NCBI RefSeq assembly: GCF_900108035.1
Contig: NZ_FNVS01000026.1
Span: 1-38,588, forward strand
Length of the DNA stretch: 38,588 nucleotides
Direction of reading: 5' to 3'
Source: Parabacteroides chinchillae
Lineage (GTDB): Bacteria; Bacteroidota; Bacteroidia; Bacteroidales; Tannerellaceae
Positions 15,698-23,772 of the stretch are shown one piece after another. Below the pieces are notes generated by a model. The model had not been told where the DNA came from and ran no database searches. It saw nothing but the letters and a program-made list of their open reading frames with translations. Within the stretch, counting starts at the first letter, position 1. Each line of letters begins with the position of its first letter. Position numbers and translations under genes: made by a program.

Positions 15698-16025
15698 TGC
15701 TTTGTGTATTTTTGTGCTGGTTATTAGGGTGTTTGATGCCGATTTGCTTTATAAAATACATCGTGGATTTAATTACATTTTAATGACATTGTTATATACC
15801 CCGGTTTTTGTATAAAAATAATACATATTTTTAGCCCGTAATTTATTGTACTAAAAAGATGGTAGTACTTTATAGTAGGTATTAGTTATAAGTTTGGCTT
15901 TGCTTTGCCTGTGAAGGTAGGGCGGCCTTTATTTTATTGTTTTGTTGTTAATCTTGAATTTTCCTGGTATAGGGTATAATATATGTGTTCTTTATAATAA
16001 TTAAAATCATCCTGATCATTTCTGG

Positions 16026-16065
16026 AAAACATCCCGATGATTTTTTTAAATCATCGGGATGTTTT
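16026..16065. terminator. Perfect 18-bp hairpin upstream of the recombinase gene
   Basis: AAAACATCCCGATGATTT pairs perfectly with AAATCATCGGGATGTTTT around a TTTT loop. It resembles the terminator at 7706-7749. Placed 72 nt upstream of the recombinase start, it may insulate or attenuate that gene. Confidence 0.65.
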
Positions 16066-16137
16066 ATACCGGTGCAACAATGGTTTTGCTTCAGTTGTTT
16101 TTCAGTATGTTTTTGTTATAAACTAAATTAATTAATT

Positions 16138-17082
16138 ATGAATAGAGTGAAACAGCGTGAGGCAGGCACAGATGCCTTAGTTTACATGATGTCCCGACAA
16201 AAAGTGTTGGAAAGTAATCAACGTTACGGTACTGCCAATCTTTACAGAAGCGCCCATAACCGGTTTGCCAGTTTTATGAAAGGAGGTTCTGTTATGTTGG
16301 ATAAAATCACGATACAGATGGTGTGTGATTTTGAAGATTTTTTAAAAAAGCAGCGGTTGAGCCAGAATTCAACTTATACTTATATCAGTTGTATCCGTGC
16401 TGCTTATCATAGTGCGGTAAGTGAGGGGTTGGTAGCGCTAGGAGTAAATCCGTTTTCGCGTATGCGTATGCGTCCGACACGTACACATAAGCGTGCTATT
16501 TCGGCAAAAGAAATCGAAGAAATTGCTATGCTTGTACTAGAGCTGCCTTTTTTATTATTGACGCGCGATATTTTTGTGTTCAGCTATATGGCTAGCGGTA
16601 TTCCGTTCATAGATTTGGTAAATCTTAAACAGGAAAATATTCAAGGCGACTTTTTGGTGTATTACCGTAGAAAAACGAATGCTCTTATTACCACCCGTCT
16701 TACAAAAGGTATGCGTGTAATCATACAGAGATATGCAGGGCAGGGGGTAGATGGTCTTTTATTTCCGATCTTGAAAAGGGTTGATGCATCATATACGGAA
16801 TATAAGTCGTGTTTAAGGAGGTATAATCGTAATTTGGAAAAGATTTCAAATCTGATGAAAAATCCGGTTAAGCTGACTTCTTATACCGCGCGCCATTCTT
16901 GGGCAACAGAAGCTAAACGTCAGAACACGCCGGTTGCCGTTATTGGTGAAGCATTAGGACATACCTCAGAGAAAACAACACGTTTCTATCTGGACAGTTT
17001 GGATCAATCTGTATTGGATAAAGCTAATATGCAAATAATCAGGAGGCTTGATGAAATGATACAGAAGAGAAAAAGAGAATGA
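16138..17082 (+). CDS. Tyrosine site-specific recombinase, candidate invertase of the pilus switch
   Basis: A 314-aa phage-integrase-type recombinase. An N-terminal SAM-like core-binding domain (about 1-105) is followed by the catalytic domain. Visible catalytic features are YYRRKTNAL (beta-strand Lys region), SYTARHSWAT (Arg-II/His box), GEALGHTSEKTTRFYL (second His/Trp position plus nucleophile Tyr). The Arg-I position is unusual: the normal RG[ML] reads MASGIPFID, giving Ser at about residue 153. The gene ends 2 nt before a perfect 22-bp repeat whose inverted partner lies 9 nt before the first pilus gene. That makes it the likely enzyme for inverting this segment, provided the Arg-I change does not inactivate it. 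Confidence 0.9.
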   Translation: MNRVKQREAGTDALVYMMSRQKVLESNQRYGTANLYRSAHNRFASFMKGGSVMLDKITIQMVCDFEDFLKKQRLSQNSTYTYISCIRAAYHSAVSEGLVALGVNPFSRMRMRPTRTHKRAISAKEIEEIAMLVLELPFLLLTRDIFVFSYMASGIPFIDLVNLKQENIQGDFLVYYRRKTNALITTRLTKGMRVIIQRYAGQGVDGLLFPILKRVDASYTEYKSCLRRYNRNLEKISNLMKNPVKLTSYTARHSWATEAKRQNTPVAVIGEALGHTSEKTTRFYLDSLDQSVLDKANMQIIRRLDEMIQKRKRE

Positions 17083-17084
17083 CG

Positions 17085-17633
17085 CTTATTTATGAAATAA
17101 GGGACATCCTCTTTTTTTTATGCTCAAAAACCCTATGAAAGAGTTTACATTTTACCCTACAAAAACGGATATATGCTGCGAAGATAGGTATAAAAATTGA
17201 ATGTAAAAATTTATCAATAGGATTTTTGGATACTAAAGGTTAAAAAACACCTTTTTTTATAGTTTTTACCTGCGAAATCTACTATTTGAGCCACAAAAGC
17301 AATGAAACTTCGGTCATATTAGATAAAGCGTGGGCAGTACCTTTTTTGTGTTTAACATCAATTTACATGATTTCCCCTTTTCTGCAGGCTTAATACTGTA
17401 AATATTTGTTTACAAAAAGGTATTATTAGTAAAAAAATAATAAGGGAAAATAACCAAACTACCTAAATTGCCTCTATTTTTTTAATGCTTCATCAATCTT
17501 TCACAGAGCATATATTGTAAGCTCTCTCGATAAATATTTTTTTGGGCGTATTTCAAACAAAGTAAACTTTTTGTTTTTGTATGTAATTGATAATCATCAT
17601 TTTGTGCTTATTGTCCCTTATTTCATAAATAAG
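17085..17633. promoter_or_regulatory. Candidate 549-bp invertible segment upstream of the pilus operon
   Basis: Perfect 22-bp inverted repeats at 17085-17106 (starting CTTATTTATGAAATAAGG) and 17612-17633 (its exact reverse complement) bound a 505-bp AT-rich segment with no gene. The left arm abuts the tyrosine recombinase stop and the right arm abuts the first pilus gene. This is the layout of a recombinase-controlled phase switch. I could not identify a confident TAnnTTTG box in either direction, so the present orientation (ON or OFF) is unknown. Confidence 0.75.
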
Positions 17634-17641
17634 AGACATTT

Positions 17642-18241
17642 ATGAAGCGGAATTTTTTTTTATATAAAAAAGAGTATAAAATGCTTAGAGCACTATTGTG
17701 GATCATATTATGTATAACCTGTAGCTTGAATGTCTACACCCAGAAGTTAGCTATAAAGACAAATTTAGCTTATTTGGCAACTACCACGCCGAATCTGGGG
17801 TTAGAGGTTGCGTTAGGTCGAAAGTTTTCTTTGGATGTTTCGGGCAATTACAATTCCTGGACATTTTTCCCTGATGGGATGAGTCTTCGCCACGTCCTAG
17901 TCCAGCCTGAGTTTCGTTTTTGGCCTTGTAAGTCTTTCGAGGGGCATTTTTTCGGTGTCCATGGCCATTGGGCAAAATACAACGTAGGTCAGATCCCATT
18001 CATTCCCGATCTGGATAAATATACGTACCGCGGTAACTTTTACGGTGGCGGTGTTTCGTATGGTTACCATTTCGCTATCGGCCGTCGTTGGGGTTTGGAA
18101 CTCAGCTTGGGGGTGGGTTACGCTTATATGGAATATAATAAATACGTATGTGCGGAATGTGCGGAGTTGATGGGCCGTTACAAGCGCCATTATTACGGCC
18201 CCACCAAGTTGGGCATTTCAATAATCTACCTGATACATTGA
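17642..18241 (+). CDS. DUF3575 outer-membrane-like protein of the pilus operon
   Basis: A 199-aa protein (187 aa from the alternative start at 17681) with a signal sequence MLRALLWIILCITCSLN. A beta-rich body follows with KLAIKTNLAYLATTTPNLGL, EFRFWPCK, GVHGHWAKYN, GGGVSYGYHFAIG and WGLELSLGVGYAY. These alternating aromatic/glycine strands are typical of DUF3575, a family regularly encoded first in Bacteroidales pilus operons and presumed to sit in the outer membrane. The first codons lie only 9 nt past the right repeat of the invertible segment, so expression probably depends on its orientation. Confidence 0.85.
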   Translation: MKRNFFLYKKEYKMLRALLWIILCITCSLNVYTQKLAIKTNLAYLATTTPNLGLEVALGRKFSLDVSGNYNSWTFFPDGMSLRHVLVQPEFRFWPCKSFEGHFFGVHGHWAKYNVGQIPFIPDLDKYTYRGNFYGGGVSYGYHFAIGRRWGLELSLGVGYAYMEYNKYVCAECAELMGRYKRHYYGPTKLGISIIYLIH

Positions 18242-18248
18242 TAAAGAT

Positions 18249-19886
18249 ATGGGAATATATATAGTATTATGGCACGCAGATGACACAGATCATACAGATT
18301 TGCGCAGATTTCTTTTTAAAGGACATCTATCTGCGTCTATCTGTGGCTGTCTGTGTCATCTGCGTGCCATAATACTGCTCATAGCCTTACTTTTGAGTTC
18401 TCCAACAATACATGCCGATTCCAAGAAGACGGTATCGGGTTCGGAGATCGGTATCCGTATTATTCCCCAGCAAATGGCAGTGAGGGACGATAGTGTCCGT
18501 ATCGACTTAAAGATCATTGCCCATGGCATCCGTATTCCTTCCGAGCAGTCATTAAGCCTTGTCCCCGAGTTGCATTATAAAGGTAAACGCGTCGTTTTGC
18601 CTCCTGTTGTATTGTCCGGTAGCCAGCGTGCACGCTTCGACCGTCGTGAGGAAACGGTCGATCCTTCCCGCCGCGGCCTGGACCCTTACCATGTTTGGGT
18701 GGGTGTTAAACGTGGCAGCAGTTATAATTTGCGTTACCGCGTGAGTATACCTTATGCTTCGTGGATGGAGCACTCTTCCTTGCTTTTGCGCCAGATAAGT
18801 AAAGATTGTTGTACGGAGTTGGTTCTGGCTACGGATGTTTTGACAAAGGATATCAATTTAACTCCTCCTTGTTCCCAGCCTGGCGTTCAGCCGCCGGCAT
18901 TGGCTTCTGTACCGGCAGTCCGCGTCATCCGCGAGGTGGAGAGTTCCGCATTTTCGGATATGGTAAATTTCCTGATACCGGAGGAGGAGGTTGTTAAAGT
19001 CCGTACGTCTTCGGCTACGGCTTATATCGATTATCCCAAGGGCGGTTCGGTAGTCGATCCTTCGTTTGGCAATAATAAACGTGAATTGTCTAAAATAGAT
19101 GATTTGTTGCAGCCCTTGTTGCAGAATGACCTGGCTCGTTTCCGCCATATTCAGATCACGGGTTATTCATCTCCCGACGGAGCTTATTACGATAACGAGA
19201 CATTGTCAAAACATCGTAGCGAGGGTTTCAAAAAGTACCTCAGCGGGCATTATGATTTGCAGGATTGCCCTTTGCTCACATCTTGGGTGGGTGAGGATTG
19301 GGACGGCCTGCGTAGCCTGGTGGATTCTTCGGGTTTGCCTTATAAAAAGGCGGTAGGTTTCATCATCGACAATTATGGGATATTCGAGGGCAGGGAGCGT
19401 TACCTGATGGAACTGGATGGTGGTGCGCCTTATAAGGAGCTCTTAAAAAATTACTTTCCCAAACTTCGGCGAATCGAGTTGATGGTTGCTTATGAGGTAA
19501 GGAATGTCAGTGACCGTGAAGCCTCCAAACTGCTTTATACCCATCCGGATTTGCTCAGTTTGGAAGAGATCATGGGCGTGTCCCATTTTTACCGTCCCGG
19601 TACTACCCAGTTCCGGGAGGTTTACGAGATAGCTGCCAACCTTTACCCTGACGACGTTACCGCCAGCGTCAATGCTGCCGCCGCCGTTCTTTTGGTGGGC
19701 GATACAAAGTCTGCCCGTATGTATCTGGATCGTTTTAAGGATAATCCATTGACGTATAATAATTACGGCGTCTTATGCTTTATCGAAGGTAACCGTGCCG
19801 AGGCTGAGTATTACTTCCGCAAGGCCTTGGCGGTTGATGCCCCCAAGGCTCGCGAAAACTTAATGAGATTGGAGGTGAAACGATGA
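18249..19886 (+). CDS. DUF3868 protein with OmpA-like and TPR-like regions
   Basis: A 545-aa pilus-operon protein. It has an N-terminal hydrophobic signal (ILLIALLLSSPTIHA), a DUF3868 domain (about 60-200), an OmpA-like region with TAYIDYPKGGSVVDPSFGNN and ITGYSSPDG (about 250-340), and a C-terminal TPR-like repeat (NAAAAVLLVGDTKSARMYL onward). It probably anchors the pilus machinery to the envelope and peptidoglycan. The first about 45 codons run through a palindromic repeat (18263-18376), so the true start may be nearer the signal sequence. Its C-terminal half is paralogous to the lipoprotein at 29147. The stop overlaps the next start (ATGA). Confidence 0.85.
   Translation: MGIYIVLWHADDTDHTDLRRFLFKGHLSASICGCLCHLRAIILLIALLLSSPTIHADSKKTVSGSEIGIRIIPQQMAVRDDSVRIDLKIIAHGIRIPSEQSLSLVPELHYKGKRVVLPPVVLSGSQRARFDRREETVDPSRRGLDPYHVWVGVKRGSSYNLRYRVSIPYASWMEHSSLLLRQISKDCCTELVLATDVLTKDINLTPPCSQPGVQPPALASVPAVRVIREVESSAFSDMVNFLIPEEEVVKVRTSSATAYIDYPKGGSVVDPSFGNNKRELSKIDDLLQPLLQNDLARFRHIQITGYSSPDGAYYDNETLSKHRSEGFKKYLSGHYDLQDCPLLTSWVGEDWDGLRSLVDSSGLPYKKAVGFIIDNYGIFEGRERYLMELDGGAPYKELLKNYFPKLRRIELMVAYEVRNVSDREASKLLYTHPDLLSLEEIMGVSHFYRPGTTQFREVYEIAANLYPDDVTASVNAAAAVLLVGDTKSARMYLDRFKDNPLTYNNYGVLCFIEGNRAEAEYYFRKALAVDAPKARENLMRLEVKR
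18263..18376. repeat. Palindromic repeat with perfect 27-bp arms over the DUF3868 start
   Basis: Arms at 18263-18289 and 18350-18376 are exact reverse complements (core GGCACGCAGATGACACAGA), and the interior also pairs imperfectly. The CACGCAGATGACACAGAT motif is a familiar dispersed palindrome in Bacteroidetes genomes. Here it is inserted between the annotated start and the signal peptide. Confidence 0.85.
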
Positions 19887-20917
19887 GAATCCAGTCTGTT
19901 CATATCGACTTAAAACGCCTCTTGTCTGCGTTTATCTGCGCCCTGCTCTTGCTCCTTCTGTCTTCTTGTAGCTTGGACGGCGAGTTGGAGGAGTGTCGTT
20001 ACAACGCCCGTCTGGAGTATTGGTATACGGGTAGTGGCACGGCCAATGTTTTGCCGGATTATATCCACAGCATGCAGGAGTTTATTTTTGATGACACGGG
20101 TATCCTTCGCCAGGTAAATAACCTGGTAGACAGGAATAAGATACTGTATGGCGAGTTCACTTTGGGTCCGGGTAAATACACATTGGTCACCTGGGCAAAT
20201 GTAGATACGGCCAGCCACGTAAATGAGTCTGTAATAGGTAAAACCAAACTTTCGGATATGCAGCTTTTTCTGGATAACCCGTACAGTACAATGAAATCGG
20301 AATATGCTTACTGGCAGAAAAATGCAGAAAAGCTGTATTACGGTTACACCACATTTTCGGTCAGGGAGCGTGGTGTCAGCCGTCAGCGTATCGATATGGT
20401 GCATAGCCATTGCAAATTGAATATCATGGTAAAATGGACAGGTAAGCCTCCTGCCAATACGAATAATTTCGTAATGACTTTGCGTGATGTGCCTTCTTCT
20501 TACACATTCAGTCCGGAGTACGAAATTAAAGGTTCCCCCTTATCATACTATGATGAAACGGAAGGTTTGATAACCCGTGCCGGTATCTTTTATTATATCC
20601 CCCAGAAGCTGGAAACGCAGGTAGACCACCGTATAGACGTCAAAATGGAAATCACAGGCAGTGTATCGGGCGAGTTTGTCACATACCGCTTAACCAATGA
20701 TACGCATCCCCTTTTCTGCCTTTATGCCGGGGACACCCCGGTCATCAAGGAGATAGATCTTTGGAAGTATTTCCGTACGATGCAGATCAACCTGGATGAG
20801 AACCTTCGCCAGGAGTTCGACCTTGTGGTAGAGGTAGACCCGTCGGGGGGTATCATCGTCTCGTCGGCCGTGGTGATGGACTGGAACGACGGGGGCAGCA
20901 TAGGCGGGTTTATATAA
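19883..20917 (+). CDS. Mfa2/FimB-like pilus anchor lipoprotein
   Basis: A 344-aa lipoprotein (lipobox LLLSSC; mature Cys followed by SLDGELEECRYNARLEYWY). The spacing of the early 'C..nl.l.y.Y' motif and the beta-rich body with RQRIDMVHSHCKLNIMV fit the Mfa2/FimB family, which anchors Bacteroidales pili to the outer membrane and limits their length. It overlaps the DUF3868 gene by ATGA and precedes the two fimbrillin genes. Confidence 0.85.
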   Translation: MRIQSVHIDLKRLLSAFICALLLLLLSSCSLDGELEECRYNARLEYWYTGSGTANVLPDYIHSMQEFIFDDTGILRQVNNLVDRNKILYGEFTLGPGKYTLVTWANVDTASHVNESVIGKTKLSDMQLFLDNPYSTMKSEYAYWQKNAEKLYYGYTTFSVRERGVSRQRIDMVHSHCKLNIMVKWTGKPPANTNNFVMTLRDVPSSYTFSPEYEIKGSPLSYYDETEGLITRAGIFYYIPQKLETQVDHRIDVKMEITGSVSGEFVTYRLTNDTHPLFCLYAGDTPVIKEIDLWKYFRTMQINLDENLRQEFDLVVEVDPSGGIIVSSAVVMDWNDGGSIGGFI

Positions 20918-21001
20918 GAGATGCGTAAGATATATATGGACGTTAATATTGGCGAATGGACATACCCCATATTTACTAATTTATTAATTAATTTTTATGT
21001 T

Positions 21002-23728
21002 ATGAAAAAGAAGTATTATTTATTGGCTCTTGCCTCCCTCATGATGGCGGCTTGTAGCGATGACGATTCTCTTTTCACCGGCGGCCCGGAAAACGGGAAT
21101 CCGGCCGGAAAGACGATTACGTTTGTATTTCCCGGCACAGCCCAGGGAGTAGTGCCTTACGCAGCACTGGCAACAGATGCTGAAAATGAATTGAAAACGC
21201 TCGACATCTACGTGTTCGGTGAAGATTCTCTGGCAGCCGATCCTAAGCCAGTGATTTTGAAAGAAATCTTCAGAAGCGGCGAAGCCGGCAACTCGTTTAC
21301 GCTTACACCGGTAGGAACCTCTTACCAGGCCACGATCTCAGTCTATCCGGGTGAACAGAAAAAGTTCTATTTCGTAGCCAACGGCCGCGACAACCTGTCA
21401 TTGGATAGCCTGGAACTGGGCGTAACCGACACAACCGCTTTCCTTGCAAAGGCCACCAACACATTGAAGGGACATATCGCATGCCCGTTGTTGATGAGCG
21501 GTTCTTTCCCCGAATTAGGTACGATCACAGTGCCGGAAGGTGGTCTGGGTGGAAACCAGGAGGTACATCTTACCCGCCGTATGGCCCGTTTCGACGTGTT
21601 GAACTGGTGTGAAGAATCATCTTTCAAGATTAGTGAAATCGTCTTGAAAGATATTCCGGGTAGTAACAGTATTTTTGCACAAGCTACTCCTTATACACCG
21701 ACGATAGTGGCAAGCCTTCCTATCATAGACTTTACTGCTTACGAAAACAGCAACTATGGTGAGAGCAAGAGTGTATTCTACATGTATCCGGCAATGGCTG
21801 TTGAAACACAAAATATCAAATTGTCATTGGTTGGTGAAACTTTGGCCGGTGCGGCTCAGGTTTACAATGTAGAGTTTAAAAAGAACCAGAGTGATGTAAA
21901 CACGATCCCTGTCCTGGCAAACAACCGTTATTTGTTAAGTATTTTAAATGTAGGTTCGGGTACGTTGGACGCTACCCTGGAAGTTAAAGACTGGCTGGTT
22001 GGCGATACGGTTAATTCTGATGTTACCCATGGCACTATCAAACTGAGCGTTGATGCTGCCGGATTAAAAGCAGGCCAGGCATTTGCCGACAATACGCTTT
22101 CTTTGCCTGCTGCAACAACCGGTGAAACGGCTGCTGATTCTGTAACTATTAAAGTTGCTGCCGATGAAGAATGGGAACTGGTTAAGCCGGCCGATTGCGA
22201 CTGGATTGCATTCTCTGTCCTTCCGGGCGATTCTGTAATGAAGTCATTCAAATTGGTTACCCTTACTACAAATCCAAGTAGCAAAGAAGACCGTGTAGGA
22301 ACTGTCATTGTGAGAAACGTAAAACGTCCGTCTATCAAACAGCCCCTTATTGTAAAACAGGCTCCTAATGCTTCCAGCTATATCGATTTGTCCGGTGCTT
22401 TGCTTGCCGGCAACGAGATCAGCTTCTCTGGCGAAAAGATGTCTTCGGACTCTATGAACATCGATGTAACTGTTCCTGACGGAGCAACATGGACAGCTTC
22501 AGAGAGCGCAGATTGGTTTAACCTGGCTGACAAAGCCGTTTTGACAAGGGCAGATGCAGGCTTTACGAATAATGATGACGGTAAAACCGGTACAGGTTCG
22601 GGTACATTCTCGATTGTTGCCCAGAAGAATGAGACGGATCAGGCACGTATAGACTCTATTAAAATGACTATCTCCGGTCCGGAAGGAGCAGATAAGGTGA
22701 TTCAGTACATTGTTGTGAAACAGGCTGCCCAGAACATCGGTTCTATCCGTTTGGCTGCGCGTGGTACATTGGTAGACAAGGATGATGCTGCTAACTATAA
22801 GATGGATAGTATTCCTGCAACCGGTTTTATTGATGCTGCCGTTGAGGGACAAACAACTGAGGGCGAACGTAAGGTAACGGTTGTTGCTATTTCTGAATGG
22901 ACTGTTTCTGTTGAAAGTGGTGATGATTGGTTGTCTGTTTCAAAAAGCAAGACTCTTGTAGATGGTAATAATGGCTATTTTGGTATAACAGCTGCTACTA
23001 ACAGTACCACAACTCCGCGTACAGCCGTTTTGAAGGTTGCCAATACAACAAAACCAACGGAAGTTTACAAAACAATTACCATTACCCAGAAAGCAGGTAC
23101 TGCTGCTGCCCCGGCTATAACGGTGGATGAAACACCTCTTGCCTTCACAGCTACCGAAACTGCAATGGATACAAAGACTATCAGTGTAGTCTTGGGAGAC
23201 CCGGCAAACACTTGGACTGCTGCTTTGGCAGGTACCGGTTTTTCATTAGGTGGTTCTTATATTGCTGTAACAGGTAATGGCGACTTTACTGTAGCTCCGG
23301 ATGCAGCCAATGATACCTATAAAGCAAAAACAGCATCTATTACTGTTACGGAATCAGCAGGAAGCACGACAAAAACAATCGCAGTTTCTCAACCAGCTGG
23401 AAAGACGGTTCCGTCTTTTGCAACAACAACAGGTTCTGTTGCTGTTGACGGTACAGGTTTAGATATTTCTACAATAGTTGTTAGTGGCGATGTAGAAAAT
23501 ATTTCGGATTGGACGGTTTCTGTTGTAGACGGAAGCGATAACGTTACTCCTGTTACATGGCTAACTGCTACACTGGATAGTACGTCTCAATTGGCAGTTT
23601 CTATGGCCTCCGGTGGTGATGAAGTAAATAGCACAGGTGCAGAACGTACAGCTGTTATCAAGTTGGTTAATACGACTGACAATACGGTTGTTTCTAACAC
23701 GATTACAGTAACACAGGCCGGTTCTTAA
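21002..23728 (+). CDS. Fimbrillin-family lipoprotein with about five BACON-type repeats
   Basis: A 908-aa protein (start at 21002, MKKKYYLLALASLMMAACSD, a lipoprotein signal; an upstream in-frame ATG adds 27 unlikely residues). Residues about 1-330 form a fimbrillin-like region ending in LEVKDWLVGDTV. After it come about five Ig-like BACON repeats (about 370-455, 456-575, 580-698, 705-800 and 805-905), each closing with V-[KTS]-Q-A/P sequences such as IVKQAP, VVKQAAQ, ITQKAG, VSQPAG and VTQAGS. It may be a pilus stalk or accessory subunit that spaces the adhesin from the cell. It has no FISUMP domain and no VR. Confidence 0.85.
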   Translation: MKKKYYLLALASLMMAACSDDDSLFTGGPENGNPAGKTITFVFPGTAQGVVPYAALATDAENELKTLDIYVFGEDSLAADPKPVILKEIFRSGEAGNSFTLTPVGTSYQATISVYPGEQKKFYFVANGRDNLSLDSLELGVTDTTAFLAKATNTLKGHIACPLLMSGSFPELGTITVPEGGLGGNQEVHLTRRMARFDVLNWCEESSFKISEIVLKDIPGSNSIFAQATPYTPTIVASLPIIDFTAYENSNYGESKSVFYMYPAMAVETQNIKLSLVGETLAGAAQVYNVEFKKNQSDVNTIPVLANNRYLLSILNVGSGTLDATLEVKDWLVGDTVNSDVTHGTIKLSVDAAGLKAGQAFADNTLSLPAATTGETAADSVTIKVAADEEWELVKPADCDWIAFSVLPGDSVMKSFKLVTLTTNPSSKEDRVGTVIVRNVKRPSIKQPLIVKQAPNASSYIDLSGALLAGNEISFSGEKMSSDSMNIDVTVPDGATWTASESADWFNLADKAVLTRADAGFTNNDDGKTGTGSGTFSIVAQKNETDQARIDSIKMTISGPEGADKVIQYIVVKQAAQNIGSIRLAARGTLVDKDDAANYKMDSIPATGFIDAAVEGQTTEGERKVTVVAISEWTVSVESGDDWLSVSKSKTLVDGNNGYFGITAATNSTTTPRTAVLKVANTTKPTEVYKTITITQKAGTAAAPAITVDETPLAFTATETAMDTKTISVVLGDPANTWTAALAGTGFSLGGSYIAVTGNGDFTVAPDAANDTYKAKTASITVTESAGSTTKTIAVSQPAGKTVPSFATTTGSVAVDGTGLDISTIVVSGDVENISDWTVSVVDGSDNVTPVTWLTATLDSTSQLAVSMASGGDEVNSTGAERTAVIKLVNTTDNTVVSNTITVTQAGS

Positions 23729-23772
23729 TCTTGAAAAGAGATAAAATATAAACAATAAAAACAGATAAAGCA

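Noticed and set aside
22111-23728. Repeat domains of the BACON fimbrillin as a second VR
   Set aside because: They diverge throughout, lack similarity to TR-A or TR-B, and the protein does not end in a FISUMP domain.
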